A DNA stretch of 64,000 nt from Maritimibacter sp. (GCA_017792445.1 CP051232.1:682001-746000); one strand, 5' to 3'. Shown: positions 34,753 to 44,592, counted from the first letter of the stretch. Made by a program: numbers and translations. Notes: generated by a model from the letters alone, not told the origin.

Positions 34753-35397
34753 ATGATAAGGGCGGGATCAGATCTGGAGGGCAAGACCATACCGTCTCGG
34801 GATGAAGTCATCGCGGAGTTTCTCGCGTCCGCGGGAATCGAGCGCAGCGTCACGGAAGATGCGCTGGATATCGACGCCTCGCTGCAGGCTTGGCGTCGGC
34901 GCGTAAACAAACGCGAACTGGGCCGCGCCGCGTTGCAGGCCTTTGGGCTGGATTCGGAAATCGACCTGCCGCAACTGGACGTGCTGATCGCGATCTGGGC
35001 GCCGTCGAAGGAATTCGGCAAGGATCGCGAGCCGGAAACGATGGTGGCCACCGTCGCACAGCGGCTGAACATCGACCCGTCGCGCGCCTCGCGCATGGTG
35101 TCGGACCTGATCGGCAAGGGTCTCGCCCGCCGCGCTGTCAGCCAGACCGATGCGCGCCGCACCATTGTCGAACTCACGGACCGCGGCCACGCCATCGTCG
35201 ATGCGGTACGGCGGTTCAAGTACCTCGTGATGGGTGAATTCCTGTCCAGCTGGACCGAGGAAGAACGCACGACGTTCAAGCCGCTGCTGGAACGCTTCGT
35301 GTCATGGGCGGACGAAGCATGGGCCGTGGGCCCTGACCGCTTTGCCAACGAAGTGAACCAGATCGCCGAGGGTCTCGCGCGCAAGTGCGCCTCCTGA
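34753..35397 (+). CDS. MarR-family transcriptional regulator
   Basis: A 214-residue protein. The winged helix is in the middle: VATVAQRLNIDPSRASRMVSDLIGKGLARRAVSQTDARRTIVELTDRG (about 98-145), with the wing Asp-x-Arg-Arg typical of MarR. It has an unusually long N-terminal region of about 75 residues before the helices. It is divergent from the DHA2 pump and very likely controls it and itself through the palindrome at 34690-34712. Confidence 0.85.
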   Translation: MIRAGSDLEGKTIPSRDEVIAEFLASAGIERSVTEDALDIDASLQAWRRRVNKRELGRAALQAFGLDSEIDLPQLDVLIAIWAPSKEFGKDREPETMVATVAQRLNIDPSRASRMVSDLIGKGLARRAVSQTDARRTIVELTDRGHAIVDAVRRFKYLVMGEFLSSWTEEERTTFKPLLERFVSWADEAWAVGPDRFANEVNQIAEGLARKCAS

Positions 35398-35407
35398 GGC
35401 AGCGCGC

Positions 35408-35860
35408 GTGACGCACCGGATCTCGGCCGGGGCGATGGTAGTGCGGGGCGAGGCCTTGCTGCTCGCCCGGCACTTCAAACCCGGCCGATACGATTTCTGG
35501 GCGCCGCCGGGCGGTGGCGCCGAGGGCGCCGAAGAACTGGCGCATACCGCCGAGCGCGAATGCTTCGAAGAAACCGGCATCCGCGCCCGGGCGCGCCATC
35601 TCGCCTACATCGACGAATTGATCGACAGCCACGGGCGGATGGTGAAGTTCTGGTACGTCGCCGATTATGTCTCGGGCGAGATCGACGTGACCGCCAACCC
35701 CGCAGAGGACGAGGCCATTTCGGACGCCGCTTGGTTTACGCGCGGTGCGCTGCCCGGCGGGCACATCTTCCCCGAGGTGCTGCACGGCAGGTTCTGGGAC
35801 GATCTTGCCGCCGGCTTTCCCGAGACGGTGAAGCTTCCGCTGAAACAGGCGCTCTTCTAG
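35408..35860 (+). CDS. Nudix hydrolase
   Basis: A 150-residue enzyme with a complete Nudix box at about 37-59: a Gly, five residues, Glu, then seven residues to RECFEETGI. Such enzymes hydrolyse nucleoside diphosphates linked to another group; the exact substrate is not readable. The start is a GTG 10 bp after the MarR gene. A helicase gene follows 53 bp later on the same strand. Confidence 0.87.
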   Translation: MTHRISAGAMVVRGEALLLARHFKPGRYDFWAPPGGGAEGAEELAHTAERECFEETGIRARARHLAYIDELIDSHGRMVKFWYVADYVSGEIDVTANPAEDEAISDAAWFTRGALPGGHIFPEVLHGRFWDDLAAGFPETVKLPLKQALF

Positions 35861-35913
35861 GCACATCCGGTCGCCCCTTCCCCGACCCCGGTGCCTGCCC
35901 TATCTCTGGCGTC

Positions 35914-38358
35914 ATGGCCGCCCTGCCCCCCGCCTTTACCGACTGGTTCGCCTCTAGGGGATGGACCGTTCACCCGCACCAGCAGGCAATGCTGGAGCGC
36001 GCCGACGCGCCCGCCTTGATGCTGGTTGCGCCGACCGGGGGCGGCAAGACGCTGGCCGGGTTCCTGCCGACGCTGGCGGAACTGGCGGATGGCGGGCACC
36101 AGGGGCTGCACACGCTGTATGTCTCGCCGCTCAAGGCGCTGGCCGCCGACATCCGCCGCAACCTGTCGACTCCCGTGGCCGAGATGCGGCTGCCGATCCG
36201 GATCGAGGACCGCACCGGCGACACTTCGGCCACCGCGAAGAAACGCCAGCGCGCCGACCCGCCGCATATCCTGCTGACCACGCCGGAAAGCCTTGCCCTG
36301 CTGCTCAGCTACGAGGACGCGCCGCGCATGTTCGCCGGGTTGAAGCGGGTGATCGTCGACGAGATCCACGCGCTGGCGGAATCGAAGCGCGGCGATCAGC
36401 TGATGCTTGGGCTGGCGCGGCTGCAGTCGCTTTGCCCCGGACTGCGCCGCGTTGGCCTGTCGGCAACGGTCGAGGACCCGCCCGCGCTGGCGCGCTTCCT
36501 TGCCCGTCACCCCGACCCTTGCGAAATCCTCTATGCCGACCCCGCCCCCGATGCGGACATCCGCATGCTGGAGACCGAGGAAAAACCACCATGGGCGGGC
36601 GGCGGCGGCGCCTATGCGATCCCGGCGGTGCTGGAGCAGGTCAAGAAGCACAAGACCACGCTGATCTTCCACAACACCCGCGCGCAGGCCGAGATTTTCT
36701 TTCACAACCTCTGGCTGGCGAATGACGAGGATCTGCCCATCGGCATCCACCACGGCAGCCTTGCCCGCGAGCAACGCCAGAAGGTCGAAGCCGCAATGGT
36801 GGCCGGCGAACTGCGGGCCATCGTCTGCACCGGCACGCTCGATCTTGGCATCGACTGGGGCGACGTTGACCTGATCATTCAGGTCGGCGCGCCGAAGAAC
36901 GTGAAACGGCTGATCCAGAGGATCGGGCGGGCCAACCACCGATACAACGCGCCCTCCAAGGCGCTGCTGGTGCCCGCCAACCGGTTCGAGGTCGTCGAAT
37001 GCGTCGCGGCGCTGGAAGCGGCGAAGGCGCGAGACCTCGACGGCGACCCGCGCGGCCCCGGTCCGCGCGACGTGCTGTGCCAGCAGATCCTGATCGCCGC
37101 CTGCGCCGGCCCGATCGACGCGGATGCGCTGTACGCCGAAGTCACCACCGCCGGACCCTACGCCGCCCTGACCCGGCCAGAGTTCGACGCTTGCCTCGAT
37201 TTCGTTGCCACGGGCGGTTACGCACTGCGGGCCTATGATCGCTGGCAGCGGCTGAAGCAGGCGCCCGACGGGACGTGGGCGCTGCGCGACCCGCGCGCGG
37301 CGCGGCAGATCCGAATGAACATCGGCACCATTCAGGACAGCGAACTGGTGAAGGTCCGCATGCGCGGTCAGGGCAAGCCCTTGGGCGAGATCGAAGAGGG
37401 CTTTGCCGCCACGCTCACCAAGGGCGACACCTTTCTGATGGCCGGGCGGATCGTCCGCTACGAGGGCCTGCGCGAAACGACGGTCGAGGTCACGCGGACC
37501 AATCACTCGAAGCCGCGCGTCGCGGCCTTCATGGGAACGAAGTTCGCGACCTCCACCCAACTGTCGCACCGCATCCTGCGCATGTTCCAGCAAGACAGCT
37601 GGCCCGAGCTTCCAGACCACACCGCCGAATGGCTGGCCCTGCAGCGCGAGGTCTCGAAGATGCCGGAGGCCGACCGCCTGCTGGTCGAGAGCTTCCCTTG
37701 GGACGGGCGCGAGCATACCTGCATCTACGGCTTCGCGGGACGCAACGCGATGCAGACGCTTGGTCTGCTGCTGACCCAGCGCATGGAGGTTCTGGGTCTG
37801 CATCCGCTGGGTTTCGTCTCGACCGATTATGCCGTGCTGATCTGGGGCCTCGACCGCCTGGACGACCCCGCCCCGCTGTTCGAGCCCGGCGACCTGCGCG
37901 AGGCGTTCGACACGTGGTTGGGCGGTAACGCCGTGATGAAACGGACCTTCAAGGCCAGCGCGGTGATCGCTGGGCTGATCGACCGGCAGACCGGCGGCCA
38001 GCGCAAGACTGGCAAGCAGGCGACGTTCTCGTCCGACATCCTGTACGACACGCTGCGCCGCTATGACCCTGATCACCTGCTTCTCGGCATCACGAAGGAA
38101 GAGGCGCTGAAGGGCCTTGTCGACTTCGGGCGCATCGAGGAAATGCTCGACCGGACGCGCGGGCGCATCGACCACGTAACGCTGGACCGAGTGACCCCGC
38201 TGGCCGCGCCGATGTTCCTTGAGGTCGGCAAGGTACCCATTCACGGCATGGCCACCGACCGCCTTGTCGCCGAGGAAGCAGAGCGCCTGATGCAGGACGC
38301 GGGGCTTGGCGAGAGCGAAACGGCAAATCCCCGCCGCGGCTGGCGTGTGCCCTATTGA
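35914..38358 (+). CDS. ligase-associated DEXH-box helicase (Lhr-like)
   Basis: An 814-residue superfamily-2 helicase. Walker A is APTGGGKT at 39-46 and the DEIH box is at Asp149-His152; motif III is GLSATVE and motif VI IQRIGRANHR. The long C-terminal part matches the Lhr-type winged-helix/beta-barrel region of the ligase-associated DNA damage response helicases. In other bacteria this gene travels with pdeM, an ATP-dependent DNA ligase and an exonuclease; here only pdeM follows. The ATG at 35914 is preferred over a longer frame that overlaps the Nudix gene. Confidence 0.88.
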   Translation: MAALPPAFTDWFASRGWTVHPHQQAMLERADAPALMLVAPTGGGKTLAGFLPTLAELADGGHQGLHTLYVSPLKALAADIRRNLSTPVAEMRLPIRIEDRTGDTSATAKKRQRADPPHILLTTPESLALLLSYEDAPRMFAGLKRVIVDEIHALAESKRGDQLMLGLARLQSLCPGLRRVGLSATVEDPPALARFLARHPDPCEILYADPAPDADIRMLETEEKPPWAGGGGAYAIPAVLEQVKKHKTTLIFHNTRAQAEIFFHNLWLANDEDLPIGIHHGSLAREQRQKVEAAMVAGELRAIVCTGTLDLGIDWGDVDLIIQVGAPKNVKRLIQRIGRANHRYNAPSKALLVPANRFEVVECVAALEAAKARDLDGDPRGPGPRDVLCQQILIAACAGPIDADALYAEVTTAGPYAALTRPEFDACLDFVATGGYALRAYDRWQRLKQAPDGTWALRDPRAARQIRMNIGTIQDSELVKVRMRGQGKPLGEIEEGFAATLTKGDTFLMAGRIVRYEGLRETTVEVTRTNHSKPRVAAFMGTKFATSTQLSHRILRMFQQDSWPELPDHTAEWLALQREVSKMPEADRLLVESFPWDGREHTCIYGFAGRNAMQTLGLLLTQRMEVLGLHPLGFVSTDYAVLIWGLDRLDDPAPLFEPGDLREAFDTWLGGNAVMKRTFKASAVIAGLIDRQTGGQRKTGKQATFSSDILYDTLRRYDPDHLLLGITKEEALKGLVDFGRIEEMLDRTRGRIDHVTLDRVTPLAAPMFLEVGKVPIHGMATDRLVAEEAERLMQDAGLGESETANPRRGWRVPY

Positions 38359-38390
38359 CGACTGCCATTCGGCAGAGTCTATCTTGGCGC

Positions 38391-39080
38391 ATGCGAGCAG
38401 AACAATTACAGAACGAACAGACGTTCACACTGGCGGGAACCGAGCTGATCGCCCGTAGCACCGGCGCGCTTTGGTGGCCGGAGCAGCGGTTGCTCGTTGT
38501 CTCGGATTTGCACCTTGGCAAATCAGAGCGCATCGCCCGGCGCGGCGGCAGCCTGCTGCCCCCTTACGAGACGCAGGATACCCTTGCGCGGCTGGATGCC
38601 GAGATCGAGTGGCTGGATCCGCGCAGCGTGATCTGCCTTGGCGACAGTTTCGACGACGGCGCCGCGCGGGACGGGCTGGACGTCGAGGCGGTAGAGTGGC
38701 TGAACCGCCTGATGGCGGGCCGTCGCTGGGTCTGGATCGAAGGCAACCACGATCCGGGCCCCGTCAGCATCGGCGGCACCCATCTGGCCGAGCTTCAGCA
38801 CGCGCCGCTCAGCTTCCGGCACATCGCGCGCCCCGGCGCCAGCGGAGAGATCTCGGGCCATTACCACCCCAAAGCGACGCTGAACGCCCGTGGCCGCGCG
38901 GTGACGCGGCCCTGCTTCCTGTATGACAGCGACCGGGTGATCCTGCCCGCCTTCGGCACGTACACCGGCGGCCTGCGCACCGACGCGCCCGCGCTGGCCG
39001 GGCTGATGCGCCCCGAGGCGCTGGCGATCCTGACCGGCCCGTTTACGGCTGAAATCCCGATGCCGGGTCGGTGCTCGTGA
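38391..39080 (+). CDS. pdeM: ligase-associated DNA damage response endonuclease PdeM
   Basis: A 229-residue calcineurin-like metallophosphoesterase. The metal-binding motifs are SDLHLGK, GDSFDDG, EGNHD and GHYHPK, in the expected order. This set and the position directly after the DEXH helicase identify PdeM, a family linked to DNA repair. The ATG at 38391 follows the helicase stop by 32 bp. The gene runs into the thioesterase gene with a short overlap. Confidence 0.87.
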   Translation: MRAEQLQNEQTFTLAGTELIARSTGALWWPEQRLLVVSDLHLGKSERIARRGGSLLPPYETQDTLARLDAEIEWLDPRSVICLGDSFDDGAARDGLDVEAVEWLNRLMAGRRWVWIEGNHDPGPVSIGGTHLAELQHAPLSFRHIARPGASGEISGHYHPKATLNARGRAVTRPCFLYDSDRVILPAFGTYTGGLRTDAPALAGLMRPEALAILTGPFTAEIPMPGRCS

Positions 39081-39505
39081 AACCGCGTTTCGACGGATAC
39101 GCTGCGAAGGTGCGCGACAGCTTCGCGCGGCAAAGCCTGATGGCAACCTTCGGCGCCGAGATCGGCGACATCGGTCCGGGCCGCGTCACCATCACCACGC
39201 CGATCCTCGAAACCGCAACCCAGCAGCACGGCTTCGCTCATGCCGCCGTCAGCTTCGGCATCGGAGACAGTGCTGCGGGATACTCGGCGCTGACCCTTCT
39301 GAACGAGCACGACGAGGTTCTGACCGTTGAAATGAAGATCAACCTGCTGGCCCCGGCGAAAGGCGACCGCCTGCGCGCGGAGGGCCGGGTGATCAAACCG
39401 GGAAAGCGCCTGATCGTCGTGGCCGCCGATGTCTGGGCGGATGCCGGGCAGGACAGTACCCACGTGGCGATGTTGCAGGGGACGATGATCCCCGTGACCG
39501 TCTGA
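39071..39505 (+). CDS. PaaI-type hotdog thioesterase
   Basis: A 144-residue acyl-CoA thioesterase-like protein of the hotdog fold. ETATQQHGFAHAAVSFGIGDSAAGYSALT contains the HG(G/F)xxH-like region and helix typical of PaaI/YigI-like thioesterases. Two GTG starts are possible, 39071 and 39077; the second forms a GTGA overlap with the pdeM stop and may be the true one. Substrate unknown. Confidence 0.8.
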   Translation: MLVKPRFDGYAAKVRDSFARQSLMATFGAEIGDIGPGRVTITTPILETATQQHGFAHAAVSFGIGDSAAGYSALTLLNEHDEVLTVEMKINLLAPAKGDRLRAEGRVIKPGKRLIVVAADVWADAGQDSTHVAMLQGTMIPVTV

Positions 39506-39506
39506 C

Positions 39507-40628
39507 ATGACGCGCAACGCGATCGTCATCGGCGCTGGCCCCTCGGGTCTTGCCACGGCGGTCTGCCTGCAGAAGGCGGGGTTCGAGGTCGCCGTGCTGG
39601 AACGCGACGATCGCGTCGGCTCGGCGTGGCACACCCATTACGACAGCCTCAAGCTTCACACCTCGCGGGGCCGCTCGGGTCTGCCGGGCCTGCCGATCCC
39701 GCGCAGCGCCGGGAAATACCCGTCGCGGGCCGATGTCGCGTCCTATCTCGAGACCTACGCGCAGACCTTCGATCTGGACGTTCGCCTTGGCTTTGCCGTG
39801 GACCGCGTCGATCCCGAGAATGGCGGCTGGGTCGTCCGCCACGAGCATGGCGACGACGTCGCAGAGGTGGTGGTCTTCGCAACCGGGCTGAATGGCCAAC
39901 CGAACCGGCCCGGCTGGCCCGGCCTAGACAGCTTCCCCGGCCCGGTGATGCACGCGTCCGAGTACCGCAACCCGCACCGCTTCATAGACCGGCGCGTGCT
40001 GGTGGTGGGTTTCGGCAACTCCGGCGCCGACATAGCCACTGACCTGTCTGGCGCGGGCATCGTCACCGGCCTGTCCGTCAGAAGCCCCGTGAACATCGTC
40101 CCGCAAGAGATCCTTGGCATCCCCGTGACGTCGCTTAGCCTTCTGCGCCGCGCGCTGGGACCGGCTGCCGCCGACCGAATGACCGCGCCGGTGATCGAGA
40201 CTTTGGTGGGCCGACCCGAGGACTACGGGCTGCGGAAAGCCGCGAAAGGGCCTGTGCGGCAGGTCGTCGAGGATGGGCGCGTTCCGATGATCGACGTGGG
40301 CGTTCTGGCGGCGATCAAGGCGGGGCGGGTCGCGGTACACCCGGGGATCGAACGGTTCGACGGGGCCAGCGTCCGTTTCGCCGATGGCACCGAGGGCGCC
40401 TACGACTCCCTGATCACCGCGACCGGCTATCGCGTCGACCTCAGCGCCTTCCTGCCAGACGTGCCGGACGTGTTGGACGCGGCGGGGCGTCCGAAAGTCT
40501 CGGGCGGCCCAAGCGGGCGTGCGGGCCTTTATTTCTGCTCCTACCACGCCTCGCCGAACGGTCAGTTGCGGCAGTCTGCGTTCGAGGCAGAGAAGATCGC
40601 CGAGCATGCAGCGCGCGTCCTTGCCTAA
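39507..40628 (+). CDS. flavin-containing monooxygenase-like oxidoreductase
   Basis: A 373-residue FAD/NAD(P)-dependent enzyme. The FAD-binding GAGPSG is at 9-14 and the second dinucleotide motif is VVGFGNSGADIA at about 168-179. TSRGRSGLPGLPIP and the ATGLNGQPNRP segment resemble YUCCA-like/class B flavoprotein monooxygenases. It starts 1 bp after the thioesterase. Function could be oxidation of amines or sulfides; this is family-level inference. Confidence 0.82.
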   Translation: MTRNAIVIGAGPSGLATAVCLQKAGFEVAVLERDDRVGSAWHTHYDSLKLHTSRGRSGLPGLPIPRSAGKYPSRADVASYLETYAQTFDLDVRLGFAVDRVDPENGGWVVRHEHGDDVAEVVVFATGLNGQPNRPGWPGLDSFPGPVMHASEYRNPHRFIDRRVLVVGFGNSGADIATDLSGAGIVTGLSVRSPVNIVPQEILGIPVTSLSLLRRALGPAAADRMTAPVIETLVGRPEDYGLRKAAKGPVRQVVEDGRVPMIDVGVLAAIKAGRVAVHPGIERFDGASVRFADGTEGAYDSLITATGYRVDLSAFLPDVPDVLDAAGRPKVSGGPSGRAGLYFCSYHASPNGQLRQSAFEAEKIAEHAARVLA

Positions 40629-40693
40629 TTAACGCCGCGCTGCAGCACGAATCCCTCTCGCCAAGCTGCGGGAATGCTCCTAAGAAACGTGCC

Positions 40694-41923
40694 ATGCGCA
40701 TCCTTCCCCTCGCGGACGCCCGCGACCTGCCCGTTTGGCAGCGCCCCGTTCCTCTGTTGTTCCTGATGGCCTTCGCCATGCCCATCGCGTTCGCGACGTG
40801 GTCGGCGCTTTTGAACAACTTCGTCATCGAGGTGGCGGACTTCACCGGGGTCGAGATCGGCTGGCTTCACACCGTGCGCGAGATCCCCGGCTTTTTCGCC
40901 GTCGGCGTCATCGCCCTGATTCTGTTCATGCGCGAGCAGGTGCTGGGCGTCGTCGCTCTTTTGATGCTGGGCGTATCGACCGCCGTGACGGCTTGGTTTC
41001 CCAGCCTCGGCGGCATCCTGACGATCACCATGCTCAGTTCGATCGGGTTCCACTATTTCGAGACGGTGAACCAGTCGTTGCAGCTTCAGTGGATCGAAAA
41101 GGGCAAGGCGCCGCAGTTGCTGGGCTGGATCGTCGGCATCGGGTCCGGCGCGTCGCTGCTGGCCTACGGGATGCTGGTTCTGACGTGGAAGACCTTTGAT
41201 CTGTCGTACAATTTCGTCTACCTCGCCTCGGGCGGCGTGACGGCGCTGATCGCGGTGTTCTGCTTCTTCGCCTACCCGCAGTTCGAAGCGCCGAACCCGC
41301 AGATCAAGAAGATGGTGCTGCGCCGCCGGTATTGGCTGTACTACGCGCTGCAATTCATGTCCGGCGCGCGGCGGCAGATCTTCGTTGTCTTCGCGGCCTT
41401 CATGATGGTGGAACGCTTCGGCTTCGAGGTACACGAGGTCACGGCGCTGTTCCTGATCAACTTCCTTGCCAACATGCTGTTCGCGCCGCTGATGGGCCGC
41501 GCCGTCGCACGCTGGGGCGAGCGGCGCGCGCTGACGTTCGAGTACGTCGGGCTGACCATCGTGTTCCTTGCCTACGGCGGCATCTACTGGTTCGGCTGGG
41601 GCGTGGTTCTGGCGGCGACGCTGTACGTGATCGACCACATTTTCTTCGCCTTAGCCTTCGCGCTGAAGACGTACTTCCAGAAGATCGCCGACCCCGGCGA
41701 CATCGCCCCCACCGCCGCCGTCGCCTTTACGATCAACCATATCGCAGCGGTCTTCCTGCCGGCGCTGCTTGGCTATCTCTGGATCGTGTCGCCGGGTGGC
41801 GTCTTTGTGCTGGCGGCCTGCATGGCGGTCACCTCGCTGTGCCTTGCCCTGATGATCCCGCGCTATCCCGCGCCCGGTCACGAGACGGTGTTCGCCACCC
41901 CCCTCGCCGCCCCGGCAGAGTAG
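40694..41923 (+). CDS. MFS transporter
   Basis: A 409-residue major-facilitator protein with about twelve hydrophobic segments (for example [20 protein letters not shown] and [20 protein letters not shown]). Motif A is poorly conserved, so it is not one of the standard drug or sugar subfamilies. It stands between the monooxygenase and msrA without tight coupling. Substrate unknown. Confidence 0.78.
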   Translation: MRILPLADARDLPVWQRPVPLLFLMAFAMPIAFATWSALLNNFVIEVADFTGVEIGWLHTVREIPGFFAVGVIALILFMREQVLGVVALLMLGVSTAVTAWFPSLGGILTITMLSSIGFHYFETVNQSLQLQWIEKGKAPQLLGWIVGIGSGASLLAYGMLVLTWKTFDLSYNFVYLASGGVTALIAVFCFFAYPQFEAPNPQIKKMVLRRRYWLYYALQFMSGARRQIFVVFAAFMMVERFGFEVHEVTALFLINFLANMLFAPLMGRAVARWGERRALTFEYVGLTIVFLAYGGIYWFGWGVVLAATLYVIDHIFFALAFALKTYFQKIADPGDIAPTAAVAFTINHIAAVFLPALLGYLWIVSPGGVFVLAACMAVTSLCLALMIPRYPAPGHETVFATPLAAPAE

Positions 41924-41978
41924 CAGCCGCGCGTCTCGTGCCCTATATTGGGCGGGACACCCAGGAAGGGAGACACGC

Positions 41979-42629
41979 ATGTTCACGCTGAAGCGCAAGA
42001 AGACCGAAATGGTGACCGAGGCCGACGCGCTGCCGGGCCGGCCCAACCCGATCCCGACGGCGAAGACGCACTTCATCAACGGCCGCGACCTGAAATCGCC
42101 CGTGCCCGAAGGCATGGAAGAAGCGATCTTCGGAATGGGCTGTTTCTGGGGCGTCGAGCGCAAGTTCTGGCAGACCGAAGGTGTGTGGCTGTCCATGGCG
42201 GGCTATGCCGCCGGGATCACGCCGAACCCGACCTATGAAGAGGTCTGCACCGGTATGACCGGCCACAACGAGGTGGTGCGGGTGATCTACGACCCGAAGG
42301 TGATCAGCTACGACGAACTGCTACAGGTGTTCTGGGAAGGCCACGACCCGACGCAGGGCATGCGTCAGGGCAACGACATGGGCACCCAATACCGGTCCGG
42401 CATCTATTACTTTACCGAGGCGCAGAAGACCGCGGCCGAACGCACGAAGGCCGACTTCGCCCCGCGCCTTTCCAAGGCGGGCTTTGGCGGCATCACGACC
42501 GAGATCCTGCCGGCGCCCGAATTCTATTATGCCGAGGACTATCACCAGCAGTACCTCGCCAAGAACCCCGGCGGCTATTGCGGGCTGGGCGGCACGGGCG
42601 TGACCTGCCCAATCGGGACCGGCGCCTGA
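41979..42629 (+). CDS. msrA: peptide methionine (S)-S-oxide reductase
   Basis: A 216-residue MsrA, which repairs oxidised methionine in proteins. The catalytic motif GCFWG has Cys55, and later family motifs are present ([36 protein letters not shown]). Resolving cysteines are expected in the C-terminal GGYC and VTCP. The next gene overlaps by one base (TGATG). Confidence 0.95.
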   Translation: MFTLKRKKTEMVTEADALPGRPNPIPTAKTHFINGRDLKSPVPEGMEEAIFGMGCFWGVERKFWQTEGVWLSMAGYAAGITPNPTYEEVCTGMTGHNEVVRVIYDPKVISYDELLQVFWEGHDPTQGMRQGNDMGTQYRSGIYYFTEAQKTAAERTKADFAPRLSKAGFGGITTEILPAPEFYYAEDYHQQYLAKNPGGYCGLGGTGVTCPIGTGA

Positions 42630-43171
42630 TGAACGCGTTGCCGGGCGTCGAGGATGGCGCCTGGTATTCCTGTCTGACGGACGAACTGGAAGCCCTGCGC
42701 GCCGCGGCCCGCAGGGCGGTCAGCGAGCATTCTGCGATGGACCCCGGCCAGCGCGGAGCCTGTGGCCCTCGTCTTCGCGGTGTGCTGGGTGGGTTCGGCG
42801 AGGGCGCGATGATCGAAGCGCCGTTTCACTGTGCGTATGGCGTGAACATCCACATCGGCGACGGGGCCTATCTCAACGCGTTCTGCACCATTCTGGACAC
42901 CGCGCGCGTCGAAATCGGGGCGCGCACGTTGCTGGGCCCCGGCGTTCATATCTACTGCGCCGACCACCACCACGACGCCGACAAACGGGCCGAAGGCCTG
43001 GAACGTGCCCTGCCCGTCATCATCGGGGCCGACGCCTGGATCGGCGGCCGTGCCGTGATCCTTCCGGGCGTCACCATCGGAGACGGCGCATTGATCGCCG
43101 CCGGAGCCGTGGTCAGCCGCGACGTTCCGGCGAACGGCAAGGTTGCGGGCGTCCCGGCGCGGCCCATCTGA
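42629..43171 (+). CDS. sugar O-acetyltransferase, left-handed beta-helix type
   Basis: A 180-residue enzyme of the maltose/galactoside acetyltransferase family. It shows the N-terminal Mac-type helices and hexapeptide repeats (VNIHIGDGAYLN, IGARTLLGPGVHIYCADHHHD, IGGRAVILPGVTIGDGALIAAGAVV). The catalytic His is in the ADHHHD segment. It is translationally coupled to msrA. Confidence 0.85.
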   Translation: MNALPGVEDGAWYSCLTDELEALRAAARRAVSEHSAMDPGQRGACGPRLRGVLGGFGEGAMIEAPFHCAYGVNIHIGDGAYLNAFCTILDTARVEIGARTLLGPGVHIYCADHHHDADKRAEGLERALPVIIGADAWIGGRAVILPGVTIGDGALIAAGAVVSRDVPANGKVAGVPARPI

Positions 43172-43213
43172 TCGCCGCTTGCGGAGGGGACGGCGCTGCC
43201 GCTATAGGGCGCC

Positions 43214-44086
43214 ATGACCACCTGGACCGCATTGACGACCCTCAAGGGCAAGGACCGCGCCGAGGCGCTTGGCGAAGCTATGGAACGGCTGGAGCCGGAA
43301 CCGACAGGCGTCGGTGTCTTCGAGGTCGAAGACGGCTCGGGCCTGTGGGAGGTCGGCGGCTATTTCGTCGAACAGCCCGACGAGGCCAGCCTCGCCCTGT
43401 TGTCCGCCGCGTTCGGAGCGGGCGAATTCGCGATCTCGGAACTGCCGGAAACTGACTGGGTCGCCAAGGTCCGCCGCGAACTGGCGCCTGTCGTCGCCGG
43501 ACGCTTCTTTGTCTACGGCAGCCACGACGCCGACAAGATCCCCGATGGCTCGATCGCTCTGCTGATCGAGGCCGCGATGGCCTTCGGCACCGGGCACCAC
43601 GGAACGACGCTGGGCTGCCTTCGCGCGTTCGACCGGTTGATCGACGCAGGCCTCGCCCCGAAAACCGCTTTGGACCTCGGGTGCGGCACCGCCGTTCTTG
43701 CAATGGCCGCCAAGCGCGCCTTCCCCGATGCCGAGGTTCTGGCCAGCGATATCGACGCCGTCGCCGTCGAGGTGGCCGAGGCGAACCTTGCCGCCAATGA
43801 CATGGCCGGCGCCGTTGCCTGCCACGAGGCCGCGGGGCTCGATCACCCGGCGCTGGCCGCTGCCGCGCCCTACGACCTGATCTTCGCGAACATCCTGAAG
43901 GGCCCGCTGATCGAGCTTTCGCCCTCTATCGCAAAGGCCACCGCCCCCGGCGGCGTCGCGATCCTTTCGGGCATTCTGAACGAGCAGGCCGACGAGGTTA
44001 TCGAGGTTTATTCCCGGAATGGCTTCAATGCCGAGAACCGGGAAGAGATCGTTGACTGGACGACCCTGATTCTGCGTCGCGGCTGA
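43214..44086 (+). CDS. prmA: ribosomal protein L11 methyltransferase
   Basis: A 290-residue SAM-dependent methyltransferase. Motif I ALDLGCGTAVLAMAA at about 154-168 binds SAM, LIFANILKGPLIEL carries the NxxxxxL(I) signature of PrmA, and MAFGTGHHGTTLGCL precedes motif I as in PrmA. It trimethylates ribosomal protein L11 lysines. Confidence 0.92.
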   Translation: MTTWTALTTLKGKDRAEALGEAMERLEPEPTGVGVFEVEDGSGLWEVGGYFVEQPDEASLALLSAAFGAGEFAISELPETDWVAKVRRELAPVVAGRFFVYGSHDADKIPDGSIALLIEAAMAFGTGHHGTTLGCLRAFDRLIDAGLAPKTALDLGCGTAVLAMAAKRAFPDAEVLASDIDAVAVEVAEANLAANDMAGAVACHEAAGLDHPALAAAAPYDLIFANILKGPLIELSPSIAKATAPGGVAILSGILNEQADEVIEVYSRNGFNAENREEIVDWTTLILRRG

Positions 44087-44094
44087 CAGGATTA

Positions 44095-44110
44095 GGGCGG
44101 AATTCCGCCC
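44095..44110. terminator. perfect palindrome after prmA
   Basis: GGGCGGAATTCCGCCC is a 16-bp perfect palindrome just after the prmA stop. It can fold as a hairpin with a small loop; no T-run follows. Confidence 0.5.
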
Positions 44111-44151
44111 GCCTGGGGTTTGCGTCAAATTCTGGCCACATTTGAATTCAA

Positions 44152-44341
44152 TGTAGCGCACAACACGGTCGCAACCGCAGCATTCCGCCGCGACGCCGGA
44201 CACGGGCAGAGGAGGCCCGCAGACGAAGCCGGACGCCAGATCCGGCTCTGCAGCGATGCGACAGGAATTTACGAATACTCCCGAGGAGTAGACTCTTCGT
44301 TCGGACTGGACCGCGCCACGCAAGTGTCGCGGTCTTTTTTT
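44152..44341 (+). ncRNA. candidate structured small RNA
   Basis: A stretch without coding potential contains consecutive perfect hairpins: CGGGC/GCCCG at 44203-44219 with loop AGAGGAG; AGCCGGA/TCCGGCT at 44227-44247; TACTCC/GGAGTA at 44276-44290, extended by ACGAA/TTCGT; and then a strong intrinsic terminator. GAGGAG appears twice (44209-44214, 44283-44288). A possible promoter lies around 44120-44148. The 5' end given is a guess. It could equally be a long 3' UTR of prmA. Confidence 0.45.
44309..44341 (+). terminator. strong intrinsic terminator
   Basis: GACCGCG (44309-44315) pairs with CGCGGTC (44328-44334); inside, CAC-GCAA-GTG adds three pairs and a GCAA tetraloop. Seven T residues follow (44335-44341). 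This is a textbook Rho-independent terminator, and no ORF ends just before it. Confidence 0.9.
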
Positions 44342-44592
44342 CGCCCCATTTCCGAAGGGCGAGTCGTTGGGTCAATCGCTGATTATCCGCAATTGTAGCG
44401 AACAGTTTTCAGGGAATTTTTAGACTGTTTCCTTATAAATTCGTTAAATTCCCGCTATGCGTGTAAATGCGTCCGGATTCGGGCAACACGCTCTGGTTGC
44501 CACATTTTCGCCCCATTTCGACAAGATTTTGCCTTTGTCGAGCGACGCTGCCGCGTTCGACCCCTGTAAATGTTATCTGCTGCTAGTGAACC
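44342..44592. other. AT-richer non-coding gap
   Basis: About 250 bp between the terminator and the small membrane-protein gene. It is AT-rich (44390-44460) and probably holds that gene's promoter. I see no further RNA or repeat. Confidence 0.4.

Noticed and set aside
35857-38244. Very long minus-strand ORF opposite the DEXH helicase
   Set aside because: It mirrors a clearly conserved helicase; high GC at third positions creates long antisense frames. Its protein has no recognisable motif and is rich in Arg, Gly and His.
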